Shown: piece after piece, positions 56,014 to 64,000 of the stretch
Numbering within the stretch: the first letter of the stretch is position 1
Layout: every line of letters begins with the position of its first letter
DNA from: Bog-756 sp963778165
GTDB taxonomy: Bacteria; Actinomycetota; Acidimicrobiia; Acidimicrobiales; RAAP-2
Reading direction: 5' to 3'
NCBI GenBank assembly: GCA_963778165.1
Contig: CAVZTE010000007.1
Span: 124,001 to 188,000 of the forward strand
Length of the DNA stretch: 64,000 nt
Made by a program: the position numbers and the translations under genes
Notes under the pieces: generated by a model
The model's database searches: none
What the model was told of the DNA's origin: nothing
Seen by the model: the letters and a program-made list of their open reading frames with translations, nothing else

Positions 56014-56921
56014 CCATCTCATCGACGGCGGAACCGTTGGCGTTGCTCCAGTCGGGAAAGGTCCGCGAGCTCTACGACGCCGGGCCCGACCGCCTGTTGA
56101 TGGTGGCCTCCGACCGGATCTCGGCCTTCGACGTGATCATGGCCGAGCCCATCCCCGACAAGGGCCGGGTGCTCACAGCCATGACCGCCTACTGGTCGGA
56201 GGAGCTCGCCGACCTGGTTCCCAACCACCTGATCAGCGCCGACACCGCCGACTTCCCCGACGGGGCGGCGGCCCTGCCCGGCGGACTGGCCGGGTTGGCC
56301 GGTCGCTCGATGCTGGTCCGCCGGGCCGACATGCTCGACATCGAGTGCATCGTCCGTGGCTACCTGGCCGGCTCGGCCTACAAGGAGTACGAGCGGTCCG
56401 GGACGGTCCACGGCATGCCCATGCCGGCCGGCCTCCGGCACGCCGATCGCCTGCCCGAGCCCCTCTTCACCCCGTCCACCAAAGCCGCCGAGGGTCACGA
56501 CCTCAACATCGGGATGGCCGAGGCCATCGACCTGGTGGGCCGGGAGTCGGCCGAGGCCGCCTCCGACCTGTGCCTGGCCGCCTACTCCCGGGCCGCGGCC
56601 CGGGCCGAGGAGCACGGCATCGTCATCTGCGACACCAAGTTCGAGCTGGGCTACATCGACGGCCAGCTGTCGCTGTGCGATGAGGTGCTGACCCCGGACT
56701 CCAGCCGGTTCTGGCCGGCCGACAACTGTGCTCCGGGGACCAACCCGCCCTCCTTCGACAAGCAGCCGCTGCGGGACTGGCTGGAGGCCCAGCCCTGGGA
56801 CAAGCAGCCACCCCCACCGGCCCTGCCCGAGGAGATCGTGACGGCCACCTCCGACCGGTACATCGAGTCGTACGAGCGGGTCTGCGGCCGTCGGTTGGCC
56901 GACTGGTACGGTTCCCGGTAG
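56010..56921 (+). CDS. purC: SAICAR synthetase
   Basis: A 303-residue phosphoribosylaminoimidazole-succinocarboxamide synthase. SGKVRELYDAGPDRLLMVAS is the family's ATP-binding opening; LVRRADMLDIECIVRGYLAG, EPLFTPSTKAAEGHDLNIGM and ICDTKFELGYIDGQLSLCDE complete the pattern, with the C-terminal helix near VCGRRLADWY. It joins CAIR with aspartate. It overlaps purB (ATGA), and the G of its TAG begins the purS GTG. Confidence 0.96.
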   Translation: MTISSTAEPLALLQSGKVRELYDAGPDRLLMVASDRISAFDVIMAEPIPDKGRVLTAMTAYWSEELADLVPNHLISADTADFPDGAAALPGGLAGLAGRSMLVRRADMLDIECIVRGYLAGSAYKEYERSGTVHGMPMPAGLRHADRLPEPLFTPSTKAAEGHDLNIGMAEAIDLVGRESAEAASDLCLAAYSRAAARAEEHGIVICDTKFELGYIDGQLSLCDEVLTPDSSRFWPADNCAPGTNPPSFDKQPLRDWLEAQPWDKQPPPPALPEEIVTATSDRYIESYERVCGRRLADWYGSR

Positions 56922-57202
56922 TGGGCTCGGAGGAACAGTTCTCAGTGCTGGTGGAGGTCCGACCGCGGGAGGGGATCGCCGACCCCGAGGGTGCCACCAT
57001 CGAGCGGGCGCTGCCGGCCCTGGGCCTCGACGGGGTCACCGGCATGCGGGCCGGCAAGGCCTTCCGCTTCGACATCGCCGCCGCCGACGCCGCCGAGGCC
57101 CTGGCCCGGGCCACCGTGGTGGCCGACCGGGTGCTGGCCAATCCGGTCATCGAGGAGTCGACGGTGACCGTGGCGGGAGCCGGTGCCGGAGCGGTGAGCT
57201 GA
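56921..57202 (+). CDS. purS: PurS subunit of phosphoribosylformylglycinamidine synthase
   Basis: A 93-residue PurS, the small bridging subunit of the three-part FGAM synthase (PurSQL) found in Gram-positive and archaeal lineages. Recognised by FSVLVEVRPREGIADPEGAT, IERALPALGLDGVTGMRAGK and FRFDIAAADAAEALARATVV. GTG at 56921 shares one base with the purC stop, and purQ starts at the next base after its own stop. Confidence 0.93.
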   Translation: MGSEEQFSVLVEVRPREGIADPEGATIERALPALGLDGVTGMRAGKAFRFDIAAADAAEALARATVVADRVLANPVIEESTVTVAGAGAGAVS

Positions 57203-57931
57203 GTGTCGGCCCGTATCGGCGTGGTCAACTTTCCGGGGACCAACTGCGAGCACGATGCCGTCCTGGCCCTGCGTAGGCTCGGGGCCTCCGCCGATCTGGT
57301 GTGGCACGGGGACACCACCGTGGCCGGTTACGACGCCCTGGTCCTGCCGGGCGGGTTCGCCCATGGCGACTACCTCCGCCCCGGGGCCATCGCCCGCTTC
57401 TCCCCGGTGATGGGGGCGGTGGGGCGCTTCGCCGCCGAGGGCGGCCCGGTGGTGGGGATCTGCAACGGGTTCCAGGTGCTGACCGAGGCCGGCCTGCTGC
57501 CCGGCGCCCTCCAGAAGAACCGGGGACTGCGCTTCCTCTGCACCACCGTGGAGGTCCGGGTGGACTCCTCGGACTCCGTGCTGACCACCGGGGTACCGGT
57601 GGGCACGGCGCTCCGCGTCCCCATCAACCACTTCGAGGGCAACTTCACCTGCGACGCCGACACCGCAGCCATGCTCCGGGCCGAGGAGCGGGTGGTCCTC
57701 CGCTATAGCGACAATCCCAACGGATCGGTCGACGACATCGCCGGCATCTGCAACGAGGGCCGCAATGTGGTCGGCCTGATGCCCCATCCCGAACGGGCCT
57801 CCGATCCCCTGCTGGGCTCGGTCGACGGCCTGGTTCTGCTCGAGGCGCTGCTGAGAGCAGCGGGGGCGGCGGGTGTGGCGACGGCTGGCGTGGGCGCAGG
57901 CGCCACCAGCTCGGTGGCCGTCGGCGCCTGA
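57203..57931 (+). CDS. purQ: PurQ glutaminase subunit of phosphoribosylformylglycinamidine synthase
   Basis: A 242-residue class I glutamine amidotransferase. It opens with RIGVVNFPGTNCEHDAVLAL; the nucleophile is in VVGICNGFQVLTEAGLLPG, and the catalytic His and Glu are in LMPHPERASDPLLG. It supplies ammonia to PurL. GTG 57203 directly abuts purS. Unlike in many relatives, purL does not follow at once: an opposite-strand gene stands two bases after its stop. Confidence 0.95.
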   Translation: MSARIGVVNFPGTNCEHDAVLALRRLGASADLVWHGDTTVAGYDALVLPGGFAHGDYLRPGAIARFSPVMGAVGRFAAEGGPVVGICNGFQVLTEAGLLPGALQKNRGLRFLCTTVEVRVDSSDSVLTTGVPVGTALRVPINHFEGNFTCDADTAAMLRAEERVVLRYSDNPNGSVDDIAGICNEGRNVVGLMPHPERASDPLLGSVDGLVLLEALLRAAGAAGVATAGVGAGATSSVAVGA

Positions 57932-57933
57932 GC

Positions 57934-58365
57934 TCAGCTGCGGGTGCGGGGGATCTTCGCCTGCTGTAGTACCGAAGCGCTGACTCCGACCGTCCGCCAG
58001 GCCGAATAAGAGATCCCCTTGCGCTCGCCGTAGACCCGGGCCACCTTTATGAAGGCCTTTTCGAGCGTGGCCATATCAACGGTGTCTCCGCTGTGGGACA
58101 GTTCCGCTTCGAGTCGCTGCTTCTCTTCGATCAAATGGAGCCGGGTCAATGGCTCGGCTGTCGCCAGTGTGGAATCGATGGTGGCCAGCCGGCGCCGGAT
58201 GGAATCCGGGGTCCGCTTTCTTCCCCGCCGGGGCTTGGTGGACTCCAGGGCCTCAAGGTATTGCCGTACCACTCGTCCCTCTTCACGGCCTTTGGCCAAT
58301 GCCGCCTTGTGGGTGTCGGACATGGGAGTTTTTTTGCGGGATTTCGTCGAAGTCGTAGCTGCCAT
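57934..58365 (-). CDS. Conserved actinobacterial protein of unknown function
   Basis: A 143-residue soluble, highly charged protein. The Lys-rich start (TTSTKSRKKTPMSDTHKAAL) leads to AKGREEGRVVRQYLEALEST, a basic stretch KPRRGRKRTPDSIRRRLATI, a coiled-coil-like LTRLHLIEEKQRLEAELS and a C-terminal block YGERKGISYSAWRTVGVSAS that resembles a helix-turn-helix. Proteins with the same order occur in Actinobacteria without a named function; a DNA- or nucleoid-binding role is plausible. Its composition is less GC-rich than its surroundings. ATG at 58365 is preferred; sequence further upstream in frame is not protein-like. It splits purQ from purL. Confidence 0.72.
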   Translation of the reverse strand: MAATTSTKSRKKTPMSDTHKAALAKGREEGRVVRQYLEALESTKPRRGRKRTPDSIRRRLATIDSTLATAEPLTRLHLIEEKQRLEAELSHSGDTVDMATLEKAFIKVARVYGERKGISYSAWRTVGVSASVLQQAKIPRTRS

Positions 58366-58393
58366 ACAGTGAGCATCCCAGACGAATCCATAG

Positions 58394-58570
58394 ATGGCAA
58401 ATGTGTCCAATGAACCACCGGTACAGGCGATTGACCCGGTGCCGTACACCTGGTTCAACGGCCTAGTGGTTGGAGCTATTGCGGGTATCACCCGGGCGGA
58501 GTTTTCGGCGATGCATGAAAGGCACCGGAAGTTCTTTCAACCGCCTCCGGAGTCGATACAACCGGGATAG
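58394..58570 (+). CDS. Small unknown protein, 58 residues
   Basis: A short reading frame starting at ATG 58394, divergent from the gene at 58365 by 28 bases. The product begins with a soluble NEPPVQAIDPVPYTWF, has a small hydrophobic patch (NGLVVGAIAGITRAEF) and ends with a basic and Pro-rich tail (HERHRKFFQPPPESIQPG). The sequence is protein-like in composition and unlike a GC shadow. No ribosome-binding site is obvious, and no family is recognised. The 228 bases from here to purL show no further gene. Confidence 0.5.
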   Translation: MANVSNEPPVQAIDPVPYTWFNGLVVGAIAGITRAEFSAMHERHRKFFQPPPESIQPG

Positions 58571-58798
58571 TGCCAATCCCAGCAAGGCCATTGCCGGGCC
58601 GTCCGCAACGTAGTGGCAGGCCATGGCGGGGGTAGGGGCGGAGCTTTTCGGAGTTCGAGTGGGCGTCGAGGGGCAAATGGCCGGGCATCGACCGACCAGG
58701 GGAGCCCACATGCCGCCGCACTCGGCTGGTGATCCCGGGGCGTGTGATCGACCGGTGGGACCTCATGGCACCGGAGGGCCGGCAGGTACGCTCAAGTC

Positions 58799-61255
58799 AT
58801 GGACTCGGATGACCAGGTGGGCCGGCCGCAACCGCATGGAGATGGTCGCCGGGGTGCGGACGATCCGCCCGGAGCCGACCCGTCCGGCGAGCCGCTCCAC
58901 CGGGCCCTGGGCCTGACCGACGGTGAGCGTGACGAAGTGGAGGCGGTCCTGCGTCGGCCGCCCAACCACCTGGAGCTGGCCCTGTTCGCGGTGATGTGGA
59001 GCGAGCACTGCTCCTACAAGTCGTCGCGGGTCCACCTCAAGCGGCTGCCCACCGAGGCGCCGCACGTGCTGGTCGGCCCGGGGGAGAACGCCGGGGTCAT
59101 CGATGCCGGTGACGGCATCGCCGTGGCCATCCGCATCGAGAGCCACAACCACCCCTCGGCCATCGAGCCCTACCAGGGCGCCGCCACCGGGGTCGGGGGC
59201 ATCCTGCGGGACATCTTCACCATGGGGGCCCGTCCCATTGCCGTCATGGACCCGCTGTTCTTCGGCGACCCCGACCAGGCCCGCCAGCAGTGGCTGATCG
59301 AGGGGGTGGTGGCGGGGATCTCCGGCTACGGGAACTCGGTGGGGGTGCCCACCGTCGGGGGTGAGCTCACCTTCAACGACTGCTACGCCCAGAACCCACT
59401 GGTCAATGTGCTGTGCATGGGGGTGCTGCCCACCGACCGGCTGGTGTTGGGCCAGGCCTCGGGGGTGGGGAACCTGGCCGTGCTGCTGGGCTCGTCCACC
59501 GGTCGGGACGGGATCGGCGGGGTCAGCGTGCTGGCCTCGGCCGGCTTCGGCGGCGGTAGTGACGGGGGTGCCGACGGGGAGAGCGCCGACGAGGAGGCCG
59601 CCAAGCGGCCCAGCGTCCAGGTCGGTGACCCCTACGAGGAGAAGCGCCTGATCGAGGCGTGCCTCGAACTGCTCGACGCCGGGCTGGTGGTGGGCATCCA
59701 GGACCTGGGTGGGGCCGGGCTGGTGTGCGCCACCAGCGAGACGGCGGCCCGGGGCGGGGTGGGGATGGACGTCGACGTGTCGGCGGTGCCCCGGCGCGAG
59801 CCGGGGATGGCCCCCTACGAGGTGATGACCTCGGAGAGCCAGGAGCGGATGCTGGCCATCGTGACCCCCGAGGACCTGGCCCGGGTGGAGGAGGTCTGCC
59901 GGCGGTGGGAGGTTCGGTCGGCCGTGGTCGGGCGGGTCACCGAGCCTCCGAAGGGGGAGAACGGGCGACTGCGGATCCTGGACGGGTTCGGCGGTGAGGT
60001 GCTCGGCGACGTACCGGCGGTGGCCCTGAGCGAGGATGCCCCGCTCTACCACCGACCCATGCTCCAGCCCCCCGATCATGAGGCCCGGGCCGCCGACGAT
60101 CCCGGATCGCTCCCACCCGGTGACTGCGGGGCGGACCTCCTGGCCATGCTGTCGGATCCGTCGTGGGTGTACCGCCAGTACGACCACCAACTCTTCCTCA
60201 ACACCGTGGACGGCCCCGGGGGGGACGCCGCGGTCCTGCGGCTGGCCGCACCGGGCCTGCCCCCGTCGGAGAAGGGCCTGGCCCTCACCACCGACTCCAA
60301 CCCCACCTGGTGCTCCATCGATCCCCGGGCCGGCACCGCGGCCACCGTGGCCGAGGGGGCGCTCAACGTGGCCTGTGCCGGGGCCCGGCCCATGGCCGTG
60401 GTCAACTGCCTCAACTTCGGCAACCCCGAACACCCCGAGGTCATGTGGCAGCTGTCCGAAGCCGTCGATGGGATGAGCGAGGCCTGCACGGCCCTCGGGC
60501 TCCCGGTCATCGGGGGCAACGTGAGCCTGTACAACGAGAGCTTCGGCACCGACATCGACCCCACGCCGGTGATCGGCACGCTCGGGCTGATCGACCGGTT
60601 GGCCACCCCGCCCCCCGGGGTGAAGCTGGTCGAGGGGGCGGCGCTGGTGCTGCTCGACGCCAGTGTGGGTGCCACCGCCGGGCGGAGTACCCCACCGTCC
60701 TTGGCCGGGTCACGGTGGGCGGTGGACCTCCATGACCACCGCAACGGCACCCTTCCCCAGTTGGACCTGGTCGGTCATCGCCGACTGGTGGAGTTCGTCA
60801 GCGAGCTGGTGGCCGAAGCGGTGGCCGATGGTGCCGGTGGCGGCAGCCAGGGCAGCGGCGGCGAGGGCAGCGACGGCAGCGCCAGCGAGGGCAGCGGCAG
60901 CGAGGACGGGCCGGTGGTGTCGGGGATCCACGACGTCTCCGGAGGAGGGTTGGGGGTGGCCCTGGCCGAGCTGGCCGTCCGTTCCGGGATCGGCCTGCGG
61001 GTGGCCGGTGTGGCTGACCACCACGAGCTGTTCACCGAGGCACCGTCCCGGGTGGTGGTCTGCACCACCCGGCGGAACGAGTTGATCTCGCGGGCCGCCG
61101 AGGCCGGGGTGGCCTTCCGGGTGCTCGGCACCGCCGGGGGGGACCGGTTGGTGGTGGAGGGCCTGGTCGATGTGGACGTCGCCGACGTCACGGCGGCGTG
61201 GCGTGACTGCCTGCCCTCACGGCTGGACGAGGTGGCCCCGGTCCCCGTGTCCTGA
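58799..61255 (+). CDS. purL: PurL, phosphoribosylformylglycinamidine synthase large subunit
   Basis: An 818-residue small-type PurL, an ATP-dependent synthase converting FGAR to FGAM with ammonia from PurQ. Family marks: ALFAVMWSEHCSYKSSRVHL (catalytic His), VAIRIESHNHPSAIEPYQGA, ATGVGGILRDIFTMGARPIA, GNSVGVPTVGGELTFNDCY, and in the second half NPTWCSIDPRAG, VVNCLNFGNPEHPEVMWQL, PVIGGNVSLYNES and GIHDVSGGGLGVALAEL. A Gly/Ser/Glu-rich insertion of about 28 residues (60830-60912) precedes that last block and is not usual. It reads without a shift. Confidence 0.96.
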   Translation: MDSDDQVGRPQPHGDGRRGADDPPGADPSGEPLHRALGLTDGERDEVEAVLRRPPNHLELALFAVMWSEHCSYKSSRVHLKRLPTEAPHVLVGPGENAGVIDAGDGIAVAIRIESHNHPSAIEPYQGAATGVGGILRDIFTMGARPIAVMDPLFFGDPDQARQQWLIEGVVAGISGYGNSVGVPTVGGELTFNDCYAQNPLVNVLCMGVLPTDRLVLGQASGVGNLAVLLGSSTGRDGIGGVSVLASAGFGGGSDGGADGESADEEAAKRPSVQVGDPYEEKRLIEACLELLDAGLVVGIQDLGGAGLVCATSETAARGGVGMDVDVSAVPRREPGMAPYEVMTSESQERMLAIVTPEDLARVEEVCRRWEVRSAVVGRVTEPPKGENGRLRILDGFGGEVLGDVPAVALSEDAPLYHRPMLQPPDHEARAADDPGSLPPGDCGADLLAMLSDPSWVYRQYDHQLFLNTVDGPGGDAAVLRLAAPGLPPSEKGLALTTDSNPTWCSIDPRAGTAATVAEGALNVACAGARPMAVVNCLNFGNPEHPEVMWQLSEAVDGMSEACTALGLPVIGGNVSLYNESFGTDIDPTPVIGTLGLIDRLATPPPGVKLVEGAALVLLDASVGATAGRSTPPSLAGSRWAVDLHDHRNGTLPQLDLVGHRRLVEFVSELVAEAVADGAGGGSQGSGGEGSDGSASEGSGSEDGPVVSGIHDVSGGGLGVALAELAVRSGIGLRVAGVADHHELFTEAPSRVVVCTTRRNELISRAAEAGVAFRVLGTAGGDRLVVEGLVDVDVADVTAAWRDCLPSRLDEVAPVPVS

Positions 61256-61305
61256 TCAGCGGGCTCGATCCGGTGATCAGCCGGACCCGATGCGGTGATC
61301 GGCCT

Positions 61306-61344
61306 GGGGGCGATCAGGCGGGGGCGGTCAGGCGGGGGCGAGCA
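61306..61344. repeat. 14-base tandem repeat after purL
   Basis: GGGGGCGATCAGGC, GGGGGCGGTCAGGC and a partial third unit (GGGGGCGAGCA) stand in tandem in the gap between purL and the convergent PHP gene. Just before, CGGTGATC occurs twice (61271 and 61293). Such G-rich repeats could form structured DNA or RNA at the operon end, or be slippage products. Confidence 0.75.
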
Positions 61345-61356
61345 ACTGCGTGACCG

Positions 61357-62205
61357 TCAGGCGGCCGGCCGGCGGGCCTCCAACTCGGCCAGCACCCGGT
61401 CGGGCACCTTGAGGTCGCCCTGACCGGTCCCCACCCTGAGGTCGGGCTTGATCACCCCGTGATAGTCCGAACCACCGGTGGCGATCAGCCCGAAGCGGCG
61501 GGCCAGGTTGCCCAGCTCTTGGCGCTGACGGGAGGAGTAGCGGCCGTAGATGGCCTCGATGCCGACCAACCCGGCGTCGGCCAGCTCACCGACGGCCCGG
61601 GCCAGGTCCGGCCCCTCGAGACCCATGCTGTAGGGGTGGGCCAGCACCGCCACCCCGCCCGACTCCAGGGCCAACCGGGCCACGTCCGCAGCCGAGAGCC
61701 GCGCTTTCGGCACGAACCCGGGCCTCTTGTTGGTGAGGTAGCGATCGAAGGCGTCATCGACGGAGTCGGCCGCCCCCACCGCCACCATGACCGAGGCGAA
61801 GTGGGGTCGCCCGACACCGGACTCGCCCCCGGCCTCGGCCACCACCATGTCGTAGGTGAGGGGGACGCCCAACGAGATGAGTCGGTCGGTCAGAGCCAGG
61901 TTGCGGCGCCGACGGTCCTCCCGGAGCCGGACCAGTTCGAGGCCGAAGGGGCTGTCATCGTCCTCCACGAAGTACACCAGCACGTGCATCCCACCGGTGC
62001 CGGCGGACTGGCACGAGACCTCGCACCCCGGGATCAGGGTGACGCCGAGCTCCTCGGCCCGGCGGCGGGCGGGGGCGATCCCGGCCAGCGAGTCGTGGTC
62101 GGTCAGGGCCACCGCTCCACACCCGGCCTCGGCGGCCAGCTCGGCGATCCTGGCGGGCGGGTCACTGCCGTCCGAGACGTCCGAATGGGTGTGGAGGTCG
62201 ATCAT
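61357..62205 (-). CDS. PHP domain phosphoesterase (RNase AM / YciV type)
   Basis: A 282-residue PHP-domain hydrolase. The metal-binding N-terminus is MIDLHTHSDVSDGSDPPARI (H-x-H), followed by CGAVALTDHDSLAGIAPARR, LGVTLIPGCEVSC, SGGVAVLAHPYSMG and GLIATGGSDYHG, which gives the last ligands (D-x-H). Relatives cleave 3',5'-bisphosphonucleosides or trim 5' ends of rRNA. ATG at 62205 begins exactly at the domain. It lies on the opposite strand between purL and purF and is divergent from purF. Confidence 0.87.
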   Translation of the reverse strand: MIDLHTHSDVSDGSDPPARIAELAAEAGCGAVALTDHDSLAGIAPARRRAEELGVTLIPGCEVSCQSAGTGGMHVLVYFVEDDDSPFGLELVRLREDRRRRNLALTDRLISLGVPLTYDMVVAEAGGESGVGRPHFASVMVAVGAADSVDDAFDRYLTNKRPGFVPKARLSAADVARLALESGGVAVLAHPYSMGLEGPDLARAVGELADAGLVGIEAIYGRYSSRQRQELGNLARRFGLIATGGSDYHGVIKPDLRVGTGQGDLKVPDRVLAELEARRPAA

Positions 62206-62423
62206 CGTGGGCGAGGTTACCGGTGACGGGTTCCGGCCCCGGGCCGGGTCGGAGCCGTGGGGGTCGGCGGCGGAGGGGCGGCCCCGGGCCCCAGTGGAGC
62301 CGTAAAAGGGCACGTCCGGCGACACCGCCACTAGGATGGGTTGGCACGGTGAGGTCCATCTGTGGCCTAATCGTGGTCAAGGATGAGCCCGACGACCCCG
62401 GTGTGTGCGGTGACCAACCGATA

Positions 62424-63890
62424 ATGGAAGCCAAGGAAGCTTGCGGAGTCTTCGGGGTCTACGCCCCGGGCCGGTCGGTGGCACACCTGACCTTCGATGG
62501 CCTCTACGCCCTGCAGCACCGGGGGCAGGAATCGGCCGGCATGGCGGTGTGCGACGGCGACGCCATCACCGTGATGAAGGACATGGGTCTGGTCACCACG
62601 GTGTTCGACGAGCGCAAGCTCTCCGGGCTGCGGGGCCACATGGCCATCGGCCACACCCGCTACTCCACCGCCGGCTCCAGCGACTGGATGCACGCCCAAC
62701 CGGTGTTCCGCGGTGTGGGTCGGGCCGGTTTCGCTCTTGGTCACAACGGCAACCTGACCAACACCGTGGCCCTGGGCGAGAAGGCCAACATGCTGCCCGG
62801 GCTGGTGTCGTCCGACAGCGACCTGGTGGCCGAGCTGCTGGGTCAGCACTTCCCTCCCGACGACCCCGACCGCATCTGGGAACAGTCGGGTGACGATCTG
62901 GAGCAGGCCCTGCTCTCGGTGCTCCCCGCGGTGGAAGGGGCGTTCTCGTTCGTCCTCCTGGACGCCGAGCGTCTGATCGGGGTGCGGGACCCCAACGGCT
63001 TCCGCCCGCTGTGCCTGGGCCGCCTCGAGGCCACCGAGGAGTTCGAGATGGGCTGGGTGCTGGCCTCGGAGTCGCCGGCGCTCGACGTCATCGGGGCCAC
63101 CTTCATCCGCGAGCTCGAGCCCGGTGAGGTGCTGATCATCGACGGCAAGGAGCTGCGCTCGGAGTGGCCCTTCCCGGTCGAGCGGCTCGACCCCAAGCTG
63201 TGCATCTTCGAGTTCGTCTACTTCGCCCGCCCGGACACCACCCTGTACGGGAACGAGGTCCACGGCGCCCGTCGCCGGATGGGCCAGCTGCTGGCCTCGC
63301 AGGCCCCGGTGCCGGCCGACCTGGTCATGGGCGTGCCCGACTCCGGGGTCCCGGCCGCCGAAGGGTACGCGGTGGCCTCGGGCATCCCCTACGGGCAGGG
63401 CCTGGTCAAGAACCGGTACATCGGGCGCACCTTCATCGCCCCGACCCAGGCCGAGCGGGCCAACGGGGTACGCCGCAAGCTCAATCCGCTGAAGGAGAAC
63501 ATCACCGGCAAGCGGGTCATCGTGGTCGACGACTCCATCGTGCGGGGCACCACCACCCGGGCCATGGTCAAGATGCTCCGCGAGTCGGGAGCCACCGAGG
63601 TCCACCTCCGGATCTCCTCGCCGCCGTTCCGCTGGCCCTGCTTCTACGGCATCGACACCCCGGACCGGACCGAGCTGCTGGCCGCCATCAAGTCCAACGA
63701 GGAGATCGTCGACTTCCTCGACGTGGACTCGCTCGAGTACCTGACCCTCGACCATCTGGTCACCGCCATCGACGCCCCCGGGGCCGGATTCTGCGATGCC
63801 TGCCTGACCGGCAACTACCCGGTGCCGGTGCCCGTGCAGTTTTCGGAGCGCCCGGCACTGAGTGGGGCGGCCAGCGGGAACCAGGCGTGA
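62424..63890 (+). CDS. purF: Amidophosphoribosyltransferase
   Basis: The first committed enzyme of purine synthesis (PRPP + Gln to phosphoribosylamine). With ATG 62424 the propeptide is MEAKEA and Cys7 of ACGVFGVYAPG is the glutaminase nucleophile exposed after processing. GLYALQHRGQESAGMAV and GHTRYSTAGSSDWMHAQPVF belong to the Ntn domain; VIVVDDSIVRGTTTRAMVKM is the PRPP loop. Four Cys in CIFEFVYFARPD, WPCFYGID and FCDACLTGNYP fit the Fe-S type. GTG at 62373 or 62349 would add 17 or 25 residues. The stop overlaps the next GTG. Confidence 0.93.
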   Translation: MEAKEACGVFGVYAPGRSVAHLTFDGLYALQHRGQESAGMAVCDGDAITVMKDMGLVTTVFDERKLSGLRGHMAIGHTRYSTAGSSDWMHAQPVFRGVGRAGFALGHNGNLTNTVALGEKANMLPGLVSSDSDLVAELLGQHFPPDDPDRIWEQSGDDLEQALLSVLPAVEGAFSFVLLDAERLIGVRDPNGFRPLCLGRLEATEEFEMGWVLASESPALDVIGATFIRELEPGEVLIIDGKELRSEWPFPVERLDPKLCIFEFVYFARPDTTLYGNEVHGARRRMGQLLASQAPVPADLVMGVPDSGVPAAEGYAVASGIPYGQGLVKNRYIGRTFIAPTQAERANGVRRKLNPLKENITGKRVIVVDDSIVRGTTTRAMVKMLRESGATEVHLRISSPPFRWPCFYGIDTPDRTELLAAIKSNEEIVDFLDVDSLEYLTLDHLVTAIDAPGAGFCDACLTGNYPVPVPVQFSERPALSGAASGNQA

Positions 63891-64000
63891 CCGGGGGCGG
63901 TACGCCGCCGCACCCTTCCCCAGGCGGATCTCCCGACGGATCTCCGGACTCGGCTCCGGGCGGAGCGGCCACTGCGGCGGGACCGACTGATGCGGCGGGA
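63887..64000 (+). CDS. Start of the next pur-cluster gene, cut by the window edge (possibly purM)
   Basis: GTG at 63887 overlaps the purF stop in the GTGA style. The visible 38 codons encode a low-complexity Gly/Pro/Ser/Ala stretch with no stop and no recognisable domain. In Actinobacteria purM (AIR synthetase) usually follows purF, so this could be an N-terminal extension of PurM. The identification rests on gene order only. Confidence 0.35.
   Translation, partial: MTGGGTPPHPSPGGSPDGSPDSAPGGAATAAGPTDAAG

Overview
The window is GC-rich and carries a cluster of actinobacterial markers: HspR closing a dnaK-grpE-dnaJ operon, PurS, a DUF2510 membrane protein, a DUF202 protein, a P-II gene behind amt, an EtfD-like ETF oxidoreductase and menaquinone-type tailoring enzymes. 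The style (many amidohydrolases, SDRs, TetR regulators and SnoaL-like proteins beside core genes) suggests an uncultured member of the class Acidimicrobiia, but that rank is an inference. No rRNA, tRNA, CRISPR array, transposase or phage gene was seen. At least twenty single-base frame shifts fall in about a dozen genes, including essential ones (clpB, dnaJ, grpE, purD, gpmA). The simplest reading is uncorrected sequencing indels, so several genes are described across frames.

1-12.0 kb is a catabolic island: a truncated SDR, a TetR regulator, a cyclase/kynurenine-formamidase-like hydrolase, a SnoaL-like protein, two D-aminoacylase-type amidohydrolases flanking a PF04909 amidohydrolase, another SDR, an aldehyde dehydrogenase and a Cys-type sulfatase. 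The substrate is not evident. 12-21 kb holds a membrane-anchored HtrA-like protease, a phosphoribosyltransferase, a TetR-like regulator, an operon of a branched-chain-type binding lipoprotein with an acyl-CoA ligase, CutA, and a coupled run of sugar isomerase-like, UDG-like and DUF2510 genes. 21-31 kb holds a GH4 glycosidase, a seven-repeat Cys-pair lipoprotein, an MFS/TetR drug-export-type operon, an L,D-transpeptidase, a chorismate-lyase-like gene divergent from an SRPBCC gene, and an ECF sigma factor with a SnoaL-like tail.

31.8-34.7 kb looks like prenyl-quinone tailoring: a divergent UbiA-like membrane protein, a UbiE/MenG-type methyltransferase and a geranylgeranyl-reductase-type flavoprotein. 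35-40.6 kb holds DUF202, dcd, an EtfD-like membrane Fe-S oxidoreductase behind a perfect palindrome, a cyclic-nucleotide-binding protein and two membrane proteins. 40.7-43 kb is the amt-P-II nitrogen operon with a structured leader and a strong terminator, followed by gpmA on the opposite strand.

44-51 kb is the heat-shock operon dnaK-grpE-dnaJ-hspR-clpB. 51.9-64 kb is de novo purine synthesis: purA, purD, purB, purC, purS, purQ, then a compositionally different pair of small unknown genes, then purL, a divergent PHP phosphoesterase, purF and probably the start of purM. Most neighbours overlap by ATGA or GTGA, which implies translational coupling.
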